Source of the DNA: an uncultured Pseudomonadota bacterium
GTDB taxonomy: Bacteria > Pseudomonadota > Gammaproteobacteria > Burkholderiales > SG8-39
Length of the DNA stretch: 7,403 nt
Reading direction: 5' to 3'
Assembly (NCBI GenBank): GCA_903895005.1
Contig: CAITSH010000317.1
Coordinates: forward strand, 1 to 7,403
The stretch's first letter is position 1; each line of letters begins with the position of its first letter. The notes below the pieces were generated by a model. That model saw nothing but the letters and a program-made list of their open reading frames with translations. It searched no databases and was not told the origin of the DNA. Both the position numbers and the translations under genes were made by a program. This document shows positions 1 through 5,761 of the stretch, piece after piece.

Positions 1-636
1 GAGGACGATGCCCTCGATGAGGTTGGCGACGTCCTCGCACTTGTCGGTGACCGTCTCCAGAAGCTCGAAAATCGCCTTGAGCTTGATGACTTCACGCACG
101 TCCGGCTCGTTTCGGAACAGCTTGCTCATGGCCGAGCGCAGCACGCGGTCGGCATCCGACTCAAGCTGGTCGATTTCCTCGCAGGTCTTCAACGCCGCCT
201 CGGCGGTGCTCGCCTTCGAAAGGTCGCTGATGAGCGACACGGCATGGCGCACTCGCAGGCAACACTTTTCGCTCAATTCCGCGAGGCGCACGATTTCCTC
301 GGTAACGTGGTGCACGTCGTACAGCGCGAGGGTTTCGGTGCAGTCCTGTATCAGGTCGGCTACGTCGTCCATGGTGTTGATAAGCGAATGAATCTGCTCG
401 CGGTCGATCGGGGTGATGAAGGTGCGGTGCAGCGTCTTGTTGACCTCGTGTGTGATGCGGTCGGCGGCGTGCTCCGCGTCGTCAACCTCACGCGCGTGCT
501 GTTCACGCCGCTGCGGATCGTCATAGTTGGCAACCAGTTGCGACATCGCATGCGCCGCCCTGGTGATGCATTCGGCGTGCTGGTTGAACATTTCGAAAAA
601 ATTGCCGTCTTGCGGCAGCAGTTTTGCGAACAACAT
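1..636 (-). CDS. DUF47/PhoU-like phosphate transport regulator (Pit accessory protein), 3' end outside window
   Basis: Reading the minus strand from ATG at 636 gives 212 codons with no stop before the window edge, starting MLFAKLLPQDGNFFEMFNQHA. The N-terminal 'LLP-x-x-x-FF-x-x-F-x-x-H' pattern, the all-helical composition with heptad-like charge, and segments such as TPIDREQIHSL, MDDVADLIQD and CEDVANLIEGIVL are typical of the DUF47 (TIGR00153, PhoU-related) family. Members are about 205-225 residues and usually sit next to a Pit-type low-affinity phosphate transporter, whose activity they are thought to modulate. By that length only a few C-terminal residues are missing, and a pit gene may follow to the left (inference; not visible). 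A GGAG ribosome-binding site at 645-648 lies 8 bases before the ATG and supports the start. A Pho-box-like promoter about 100 bases upstream fits phosphate control. The family assignment is secure; the exact role is inferred. Confidence 0.9.
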   Translation of the reverse strand, partial: MLFAKLLPQDGNFFEMFNQHAECITRAAHAMSQLVANYDDPQRREQHAREVDDAEHAADRITHEVNKTLHRTFITPIDREQIHSLINTMDDVADLIQDCTETLALYDVHHVTEEIVRLAELSEKCCLRVRHAVSLISDLSKASTAEAALKTCEEIDQLESDADRVLRSAMSKLFRNEPDVREVIKLKAIFELLETVTDKCEDVANLIEGIVL

Positions 637-720
637 GGTCAGATCTCCGAGGGGACGCCCTGCGGCATCCTTGTTGTAATTATTGTGACTGTTGTTACTC
701 GTCACGCGACCGATGAACGA

Positions 721-754
721 CTTATGACAATGGCACATGACAATTGTGTGACAC
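721..754 (-). promoter_or_regulatory. Candidate PhoB-dependent promoter (Pho box 737-754 plus -10 at 721-726)
   Basis: On the minus strand 737-754 reads GTGTCACACAATTGTCAT: two TGTCA cores exactly 11 bases apart, the spacing of the PhoB Pho box (consensus of two 7-base CTGTCAT-like repeats separated by 4 bases). A third TGTCA core follows 13 bases on (725-729). A -10-like CATAAG (721-726) starts 10 bases after the box, which is where PhoB-activated promoters place it, since the box replaces the -35. The predicted transcript begins near 714 and leads into the DUF47 phosphate gene at 636. The match and spacing are seen in sequence; PhoB binding is inferred and fits the gene's family. Confidence 0.6.
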
Positions 755-825
755 CGAGTTTAACGCAGCCCGCCAAGCCTTGCGCACGATCAGGGTCAGG
801 TGCGGTTTTTGGACGCAGCTTGCGC

Positions 826-831
826 TAAAAT
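826..831 (+). promoter_or_regulatory. Probable -10 element for the amidohydrolase gene
   Basis: TAAAAT followed by AC lies about 112 bases before the ATG at 943. No convincing -35 is seen at 16-18 bases upstream. An alternative -10, TATAAA at 841-846, has TTGCGC 15 bases before it. The same TAAAATAC string is the best -10 in front of the LVIVD gene, which modestly supports the choice. The leader would be about 100 bases long and would include the 852-879 stem-loop. Confidence 0.35.
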
Positions 832-851
832 ACAAGGGCTTATAAACAGCG

Positions 852-879
852 GCGCGCCCTTCAGGAGGAAACGGCGCGC
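852..879 (+). other. Leader stem-loop presenting an AGGAGG sequence
   Basis: GCGCGCC (852-858) can pair with GGCGCGC (873-879), forming a 7-bp all-GC stem with a 14-base loop that contains AGGAGGAA (863-870). This is a perfect Shine-Dalgarno-like core, yet no ATG, GTG or TTG follows at working distance; the amidohydrolase ATG is 74 bases further on. The frame of that gene is open back to 829 but offers no standard start before 943. It may be an RNA structure in the leader or chance in GC-rich DNA. Confidence 0.3.
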
Positions 880-942
880 ATTCCCCCGCTTTTTCAGCCG
901 CTTGCCAAAACCAATCCAAACCACAATAAACGGACCCGCCCC

Positions 943-2082
943 ATGCTCTATACCTGCTCGCCGAACTGTACCGATCCCACGCACCGCCACGGCCGCGCCG
1001 CGGCGACCAAACGCAAGGCCGTCACCACGGTCCGCGCCTCATCGGTTGCAAAAACCCGCCGCAAAACGGCGGATATGCGCATCGACGTGCACTGCCATTA
1101 CCTGAACACCGCAGTCGCGGCCAAGGTGGCCCATCTCAAGCCCGGCCAGTATGAGCCGAGCGTGATCTACGCCAACGCCCTCACCAACGAGGTCAACGTC
1201 AAACAGATGTCCAGCCGCGCGCCCAAGCTCTCCTCCATAGCCGTGCGCCTGCGCGACATGGACAAGATGGGCATCGACATCCAGGCGGTTTCCCCGGCCC
1301 CTTTCCAGTACTACTACTGGGCGGAGCCCTCGCTCGGACGCACCCTGGCACGCGAAGTCAACGAAGGCATTGCCAAGGTGGTGTCCGACAATCCCGACCG
1401 TTTTGTCGGCATCGGTTCGGTGCCGCTGCAAAACGCTGATATGGCGGTAAAGGAACTCGAGTACGCGCACAAGGTGCTGGGCCTGCGCGGTGTCGAGCTC
1501 AACACCAACGTCAACGGCATGGACCTCACCGACCCCAAGCTCAAGCTGGAAAAATTTTTCCGTCGCGCCGAGGAACTCGAAATGCCACTGTTCCTGCACC
1601 CCGTGGGCTTTACCCAGGGCCAGCGCCTGGTGGACCACTACTTCAACAACGTCATCGGCAACCCGATGGACACCACCATCGCCGTCAGCCACCTCATTCT
1701 CGATGGCGTGATGATGCGCAATCCCAAGCTCAAGGTGGTCATCGCACACGGCGGCGCCTATCTCGCCCATTACTGGGCGCGCATGGACCACGCCCACCGC
1801 GCCCGCGCCGACCTGCGCACCGTGATCAAGAAGGCGCCTTCAAGCTACCTCGCCAAGATGTACTTCGACACCATCACCTTTGATCCGGAAATGCTCGCCA
1901 ACCTCGTGCGCAAATACGGTTCTGACCACGTCATGCTGGGTACAGACTATCCCTACGACATGGGAGAAGATGATCCGGTTGCATTGGTAAAGAGCGTCAA
2001 GGGCCTGTCCGGCGCAGATCGCCGGCGCATCATGGGCGGCAACGCACGCAAACTGTTCAAGATCAAAATCAAGGGAAAATAA
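943..2082 (+). CDS. ACMSD-type amidohydrolase family metal-dependent decarboxylase/hydrolase
   Basis: This 379-residue protein belongs to the amidohydrolase-2/ACMSD family: TIM-barrel, usually Zn-dependent enzymes that decarboxylate or hydrolyse aromatic and ring-cleavage acids. Metal and catalytic positions are visible: DVHCH (H50, H52), LHPVG (H219), AHGGAYLAHYWAR (H269, R280) and LGTDYPYD (D335). Their spacing closely matches the bacterial aminocarboxymuconate-semialdehyde decarboxylase pattern as I recall it (His9, His11, His177, His228, Arg239, Asp294) with an offset of about 41; R92 falls where its substrate-binding Arg51 would be. The extra 44 N-terminal residues are basic and begin with a Cys/His cluster (CSPNCTDPTHRH). 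ATG at 943 is the first standard start in a frame open from 829, but its ribosome-binding site is poor; ATG at 1075 would give the usual family length of about 335. Substrate is unknown: ACMSD itself, gamma-resorcylate or vanillate-type decarboxylases are all possible. It stands alone on its strand and ends at a bidirectional terminator shared with the CobW gene. Confidence 0.9.
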   Translation: MLYTCSPNCTDPTHRHGRAAATKRKAVTTVRASSVAKTRRKTADMRIDVHCHYLNTAVAAKVAHLKPGQYEPSVIYANALTNEVNVKQMSSRAPKLSSIAVRLRDMDKMGIDIQAVSPAPFQYYYWAEPSLGRTLAREVNEGIAKVVSDNPDRFVGIGSVPLQNADMAVKELEYAHKVLGLRGVELNTNVNGMDLTDPKLKLEKFFRRAEELEMPLFLHPVGFTQGQRLVDHYFNNVIGNPMDTTIAVSHLILDGVMMRNPKLKVVIAHGGAYLAHYWARMDHAHRARADLRTVIKKAPSSYLAKMYFDTITFDPEMLANLVRKYGSDHVMLGTDYPYDMGEDDPVALVKSVKGLSGADRRRIMGGNARKLFKIKIKGK

Positions 2083-2135
2083 GCCGGTTCCGCACCCGCT
2101 GACCTGAAGGGCTGCCGCCGACAGGCAGACGCCTT

Positions 2136-2172
2136 AAAAAGGGGCTGCCGCAACGCGCGCAGCCCTTTTTTT
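2136..2172. terminator. Bidirectional rho-independent terminator between convergent genes
   Basis: GGGCTGC (2142-2148) pairs with GCAGCCC (2159-2165), giving 7 strong pairs extended by a G-T wobble and A-T pairs, with a 10-base loop. A run of seven T (2166-2172) follows on plus, and five A (2136-2140) precede it, giving a U-run on minus. On minus, the hairpin starts directly after the TGA of the CobW gene, whose last base is at 2172. It therefore serves both the amidohydrolase gene and the CobW gene. Confidence 0.9.
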
Positions 2173-3245
2173 CAGCCGCCGGGCACCAGTGCACCGACGG
2201 CGGCGAACAGCCCGCGAATCACCGCCTCATCAAGCTTGCGGCTGATGAACACCATGCGCGTGTCTCGATCCTCGCTAGGCCAGCGGTCGAGATGCAGCGG
2301 CGGGTGGAAAATGTGCTGTACGCCCTGCACCACCACCGGCTTGCCGTCGACATTGACGATGCCCTTGACGCGCAACAGGTCGGGCCCGCGCAAGGCCGTG
2401 AGCATGTCCATCGCCGCCGAGAACGCGGCCCACGAAAACGGCTTGTCGAAACGCAGCGACAACGTGCGAATGCCCGAGTCATGCCGCGGTGGGAGGCGCG
2501 CGCCGAGATAATTTTCACCGGAACCGGACGCGCTGGAGGCACCGGAAGTACTTACGCCCTCACCGAGAAAACGCAGGGTCCTCGTCCCGGCACGCGCGCT
2601 GGCGAGTCCCAGCCCTGTCAGCATTGCCGGATCGATCTCGCCCATCACCGCGAGTACCGCATCGGCGCGCGGATTGACCGCTGCGAGACGCTCGCGCAAG
2701 GTCGCCAGGGTCTTGTCGTCAACCAGGTCTGACTTGGTGATGATGACCCGGTCCGCCAGCGCAACCTGCTTCTGCGCCTCGGGGGTGGTTTCGATATTGG
2801 AGACACCGTTGACGGCGTCGACCAGCGTCACCACACCATCCAGCCGGTAATGCGCCGAAAGCATGGTGTCGCTGACCAGCGTTTGCACCACCGGCGCCGG
2901 ATCAGCCAGCCCCGTGGTCTCGACGACGATGCGGTCAAAGTCGGCAATCTGGCCGGCGCGGCGCTGGCCGAACAATTCGCGCAGCGTCTCCTGCAGATCG
3001 GTTCGCACCGTGCAGCACAGGCAGCCGTTGGCGAGCAGTGTGACGTTCTCGGATGACATCCGCACGAGGTCGTTGTCTATGCCTATCTCGCCGATCTCGT
3101 TGATGACCACCGCCACGCGGTTCATGTCAGGGTGCGTCAGCAGCCGGCGGATCAACGTGGTCTTGCCGCTGCCAAGAAAGCCCGTGATGATGGTGACGGG
3201 CAGCTTGGTGGCGAGGGGATCAACCTGGGAAGCGACTTGGTTCAT
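2172..3245 (-). CDS. CobW/P47K/YjiA-family GTPase (COG0523 metallochaperone)
   Basis: This 357-residue protein has every G3E GTPase hallmark in order: Walker A TGFLGSGKTT (21-30), the NEIGEIGIDNDLV switch region (49-61), the metal-binding GCLCC motif (74-78), the Walker B-side ETTGLADP (109-116) and the base-specificity TKSD (170-173). A Ser/Gly-rich linker (about 230-245) leads to a CobW_C domain (about 250-357) with the QHIFHPPLHLDRW segment common in the family. COG0523 proteins use GTP hydrolysis to hand Zn, Co, Ni or other metals to client enzymes in the cytoplasm. The CxCC motif is present, but no long His-rich stretch is. The convergent neighbour is a predicted metal-dependent amidohydrolase, so a client link is possible but is inference. 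No cobalamin or nitrile hydratase genes are nearby. The start ATG at 3245 has a weak ribosome-binding site; Walker A at residue 21 fits it. Confidence 0.93.
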   Translation of the reverse strand: MNQVASQVDPLATKLPVTIITGFLGSGKTTLIRRLLTHPDMNRVAVVINEIGEIGIDNDLVRMSSENVTLLANGCLCCTVRTDLQETLRELFGQRRAGQIADFDRIVVETTGLADPAPVVQTLVSDTMLSAHYRLDGVVTLVDAVNGVSNIETTPEAQKQVALADRVIITKSDLVDDKTLATLRERLAAVNPRADAVLAVMGEIDPAMLTGLGLASARAGTRTLRFLGEGVSTSGASSASGSGENYLGARLPPRHDSGIRTLSLRFDKPFSWAAFSAAMDMLTALRGPDLLRVKGIVNVDGKPVVVQGVQHIFHPPLHLDRWPSEDRDTRMVFISRKLDEAVIRGLFAAVGALVPGG

Positions 3246-3399
3246 GGCACTTTATGAAACGCGTGAAAGCCGGGACAGGCTCTGATCATGCGAAAATAGC
3301 GCCGCGAGTTTATCACGCAGCCCGCAGCGGCCCCGCCCGAGGACGACGCCGGCACACATCAAGATCAACGCCGACAGGCGACCACCACGGAGAACACGC
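3246..3399. other. Divergent intergenic region between CobW and beta-HAD genes
   Basis: These 154 bases must carry promoters for both flanking genes. The AT-richest patch is 3292-3298 (GAAAATA), readable as a weak -10 on either strand, but I find no paired -35. I see no Zur-like AT-rich palindrome that would mark the CobW gene as zinc-regulated. Confidence 0.5.
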
Positions 3400-4314
3400 A
3401 TGAGCAGTACATCACAAAGCGCCCCCCAAACCACAGCGCGCATCGGCGTCTGCGGCGTCGGCCGCATGGGCGCGGCCATTGCAGAGCGGCTGTTGCAGTT
3501 GGGGCATTCTGTCAGCGTCTGGAACCGCACGCGCGCCAAAGCCGAAGCCGTCACCGGCGCCACTATCGCCGACACCCCGTCCTCGCTTGCCCGCGATTGC
3601 GACGTCATTATTTCCATCATGACCGACGACCAGGCGCTGCACGATGCCTATCGCGGAACCAACGGCCTGATCGCCGGCGCGTCGGCGGGCAAGTTGTTCA
3701 TCGAAATGAGCACGGTCCTGCCGGACACCGAAACATCGCTCGCAACCGAAATCGCAGAGAGGGGTGCCATGTTCATCGACAGCCCGGTCGGGGGCACCGT
3801 CGGCCCGGCCCGGGACGGCAAGCTGTTTGCCTTCGTCGGCGGCAGCGAGGCGGCGTTCGCAAAAGCCAAGCCCCTGCTCGAGACCCTGTGCCGGCGCATT
3901 GAGCACCTCGGGCCGGTCGGCTCCGGCGCGCTGATGAAACTGGCCATCAACCTGCCGCTATTGGTCTACTGGCAGACCTTCGGCGAAGCCCTGGCACTGG
4001 TCAAGCCGCTCGGTCTTCCCGGGCAGCGCCTGATCGATATTTTCTCCGACACGTCGGGCGCACCCGCAACGCTGAAAACGCGCGGGCCGGCGCTGGCGCT
4101 CAAACTCGACGGAAAAGACAGCGGCGCAGTGACCATACACGTCGATGGCGTGCGCAAGGACATGCGCACCATGCTGGAAGCCGCCACTAAACTGGGCATC
4201 ACCCTGCCCGTGGTGTCACAGGCCCTTGCAATCTACGACCAGGCTTCGGGCGCAGGACTGGGCGCCACGGATGTGGCAAACCTGCCTGCTTACTGGCGCG
4301 CCGCCGGAAGGTAG
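3400..4314 (+). CDS. NAD(P)-dependent beta-hydroxyacid dehydrogenase (HIBADH/6PGDH-like)
   Basis: This 304-residue protein is of normal length for the beta-HAD family, which oxidises 3-hydroxyacids (3-hydroxyisobutyrate, tartronate semialdehyde and similar) or reduces the matching semialdehydes. The Rossmann motif IGVCGVGRMG (15-24) is followed by WNRT (41-44); an Asn-Arg-Thr at the end of the second strand usually marks NADP(H) preference. The substrate motif is DSPVGGTVGPA (127-137), a variant of the usual D-x-P-V-S-G-G. The catalytic segment GSGALMKLAIN has Lys180 and Asn184, and KDM (253-255) is the C-terminal conserved Lys-Asp pair. GGAG at 3389-3392, 7 bases before ATG, supports the start. 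The gene is alone on its strand and ends in a strong terminator. The true substrate is not evident. Another family member lies at 6516-7403. Confidence 0.92.
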   Translation: MSSTSQSAPQTTARIGVCGVGRMGAAIAERLLQLGHSVSVWNRTRAKAEAVTGATIADTPSSLARDCDVIISIMTDDQALHDAYRGTNGLIAGASAGKLFIEMSTVLPDTETSLATEIAERGAMFIDSPVGGTVGPARDGKLFAFVGGSEAAFAKAKPLLETLCRRIEHLGPVGSGALMKLAINLPLLVYWQTFGEALALVKPLGLPGQRLIDIFSDTSGAPATLKTRGPALALKLDGKDSGAVTIHVDGVRKDMRTMLEAATKLGITLPVVSQALAIYDQASGAGLGATDVANLPAYWRAAGR

Positions 4315-4327
4315 ACTTTGAATCGGA

Positions 4328-4362
4328 TAATAAAACAGGGGGCCTGGCCCCCTGTTTTATTA
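4328..4362. terminator. Strong bidirectional terminator, 15-bp perfect stem
   Basis: TAATAAAACAGGGGG (4328-4342) is perfectly complementary to 4348-4362, with a 5-base loop CCTGG. The outer A/T-rich part supplies a U-rich tail in both directions. It lies 13 bases after the beta-HAD stop and 14 bases after the LVIVD stop on the other strand, so it ends both convergent genes. Confidence 0.95.
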
Positions 4363-4376
4363 CCTATGCATAAGGA

Positions 4377-5627
4377 TCAAATCGTCATTTCGAGTATGTA
4401 CAAGCCGCCCGTAAAGCGATCCACCGTGTACACGATGCGGTTCTCATCGACGTAGATGTCGTTGAGTTGCACCGCGCCCGCGGGCGAGAGCTTGGGCGTG
4501 CCAGGCACGTAATAGGCGATTTCCTGCACCTGGTAGGGATTCGAGACGTCATAAGCGCGCACGCCGGCGTTGAAGAACGTCCCGATAATGATCGAGTCGG
4601 ACTTGAACGACGTCGCCACCGGAATGTTCTCGTGCACGTTATGGGCACCAAAGCGTCCGCCGCGCTTGGCAAATGCGTCATAAGGTGGCGCAGGGAAAGT
4701 TCCGATGGGCACGAGGTTGGTCTCGAGACGGGCATCGACCACCCAAGCGAGCTTGGGCCAGTCGGCCCCGTCATCGAGCACGCACTCATCGCTGACAATC
4801 AGCAGGTCGCGGCTGAACAGCGGCAACACGGTATGGGTAAAACCGTTGAAGGGCGGCGAATAACTCCAGCGTGCCACCTGCTTGATGTTTTTCATGTCGC
4901 TGATATCGAGAATCAGCGCCCCGCCGTCGATATAACCGACATAGGCGCGGTTGGGGCGCTCGGGGAATACGTTGGTGTTGTGCGCGCGAAAGCCCATGTC
5001 GAAGGGCGCGGCCAGGCGCGGCGGCGGCGGCGCCTCGTCCCCCTCGCGCGTGCCGGGCAGCCACCAGCGACCGGCCTCGACCGGCTTGGAAGGATTAGAC
5101 ACATCGACAATCATGTAGAACTGGTCATCGAGCGGGTTGCGCGGCTGGAAGTCCCCCGCGCCCGAGGCCATGTGCACATACTTGCCGTCGACAAACCACA
5201 GCGCGTGCACGCCGCGTGAATGGGGGCCCGAGCAGTCGAAATGCGAAATGAGTTTCGGCGATTCTGGAACGCTGATGTCAAAGAGGTCGAAACCCGCCGG
5301 CTTCAAGCCCGCTTCCTTGGTCTGGTAGGCCACCGCCATGATATTGCCGACCACGTCGAGCGAGTTGGAGCGCACGCGCATGTGCGGCAGATCGGTTTGC
5401 ACAACCAGCTTGGGATTGCCCGGATCGGTTACATCAACGCCGGTGAAGTTCTTGGGGGCGGCCTCGTGTGCCAGCCACAGGATGCGCCTGCCGTCGCCCG
5501 TCACCTGCATCGAGATGCCCTCGCCCAGCCCGCCGAAGCCTGCGAGTTCGTGATGGGCCAGCAGCTTCATGTTGAGCGCCAGGGTCTGGTCGGCGCGCGA
5601 TGCGCCGCCGGAGGAAAGTTTGTTCAT
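4377..5627 (-). CDS. LVIVD-repeat beta-propeller protein
   Basis: From ATG at 5627 the protein has 416 residues and is built of repeats of the LVIVD type, each a beta-hairpin ending in 'x-D-V/I-S/T-N/D-P-x-x-P': TGVDVTDPGNPKLV (62-75), DLFDISVPESPKLI (114-127), YMIVDVSNPSKPVEA (171-185), ALILDISDMKNIKQV (237-251) and VRAYDVSNPYQVQEI (356-370), with a closing strand GGLYILEM (407-414). Such repeats form beta-propellers; most members have no known biochemical role. A recurrent His sits in several blades: H136/H141, H216 (RAHNTN), H265 (FTHTVLP) and H329/H332 (GAHNVHE). No signal peptide or membrane segment is seen, so it is probably cytoplasmic. The frame extends to a GTG at 5717 (446 residues), but the added 30 codons cover the likely promoter, so ATG 5627 is preferred; its ribosome-binding site is weak. 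It is divergent from the TetR gene and is the likely target of that regulator. Confidence 0.85.
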   Translation of the reverse strand: MNKLSSGGASRADQTLALNMKLLAHHELAGFGGLGEGISMQVTGDGRRILWLAHEAAPKNFTGVDVTDPGNPKLVVQTDLPHMRVRSNSLDVVGNIMAVAYQTKEAGLKPAGFDLFDISVPESPKLISHFDCSGPHSRGVHALWFVDGKYVHMASGAGDFQPRNPLDDQFYMIVDVSNPSKPVEAGRWWLPGTREGDEAPPPPRLAAPFDMGFRAHNTNVFPERPNRAYVGYIDGGALILDISDMKNIKQVARWSYSPPFNGFTHTVLPLFSRDLLIVSDECVLDDGADWPKLAWVVDARLETNLVPIGTFPAPPYDAFAKRGGRFGAHNVHENIPVATSFKSDSIIIGTFFNAGVRAYDVSNPYQVQEIAYYVPGTPKLSPAGAVQLNDIYVDENRIVYTVDRFTGGLYILEMTI

Positions 5628-5679
5628 GGTCTGATCCGAAGTGACGAAGTGATTAAACGCGTGGAGGGCCCCGAGGCGT

Positions 5680-5707
5680 ATTTTATCGAACGCTAAGTTA
5701 TCGTGAA
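5680..5707 (-). promoter_or_regulatory. Candidate promoter of the LVIVD gene
   Basis: On the minus strand TTCACG (5702-5707) and TAAAAT (5680-5685) are separated by 16 bases, giving a start near 5673 and a leader of about 45 bases before ATG 5627. The -10 is the same TAAAATAC string seen before the amidohydrolase gene. The -35 matches TTGACA at 4 of 6 positions. Confidence 0.45.
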
Positions 5708-5722
5708 CTACCGGCACGAAAA
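5698..5722. promoter_or_regulatory. Possible TetR operator (inverted repeat)
   Basis: TCGTG (5701-5705) and CACGA (5715-5719) form an inverted repeat with a 9-base centre. Skipping one mismatched position on each side, it extends by TT (5698-5699) and AA (5721-5722). It overlaps the -35 of the LVIVD promoter and lies 40 bases before the tetR start, where an autoregulating TetR repressor would bind both divergent promoters. Short inverted repeats arise by chance, so this is a candidate only. Confidence 0.35.
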
Positions 5723-5761
5723 GAATTCACCGCGCAGTCGGTTGTACCGCAAAAGGCGACC

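Larger units (their letters stand above)
637..942. other. Divergent intergenic region (306 bp) with promoters for both flanking genes
   Basis: No convincing gene lies here; the open frames that cross it are shadows with no family resemblance. It separates the DUF47 gene (minus) from the amidohydrolase gene (plus). It holds a Pho-box-like set of TGTCA repeats reading leftward (725-753), a probable TAAAAT -10 reading rightward (826-831), and a GC-rich stem-loop with an AGGAGG loop (852-879) in the presumed leader of the plus-strand gene. A weak inverted repeat GTGAC/GTCAC (685-689 and 701-705) lies in the presumed leader of the minus-strand gene. Confidence 0.7.

Noticed and set aside
8..828. 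Plus-strand open frames over the DUF47 gene and its upstream region
   Set aside because: The minus strand encodes a recognisable DUF47 protein over 1-636; the plus-strand products are low-complexity shadows.
880..942. ATT at 880 as an alternative start of the amidohydrolase, driven by AGGAGG at 863-868
   Set aside because: It is in frame and about 11 bases after the core, but ATT starts are very rare and the added residues have no family support; kept only as a remark in the leader finding.
1039..1797. Long minus-strand open frame (252 codons) inside the amidohydrolase gene
   Set aside because: It lies antisense to a clear enzyme with all active-site motifs, and its product is a Val/His/Gly-rich sequence with no recognisable family; typical of GC-rich antisense shadows.
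2112..2128. Small hairpin CTGCC/GGCAG just after the amidohydrolase stop
   Set aside because: Only 5 bp with no T-run; the strong terminator at 2136-2172 explains termination.
2172..3245. Cobalamin biosynthesis role for the CobW-like protein
   Set aside because: No cobalamin biosynthesis gene is in the window, and the COG0523 family is functionally broad; only the metallochaperone-type GTPase call is supported.
4467..5219. Long plus-strand open frame (250 codons) inside the LVIVD gene
   Set aside because: Antisense to a strongly repeat-patterned protein; the product is Arg/His/Val-rich and resembles no family.
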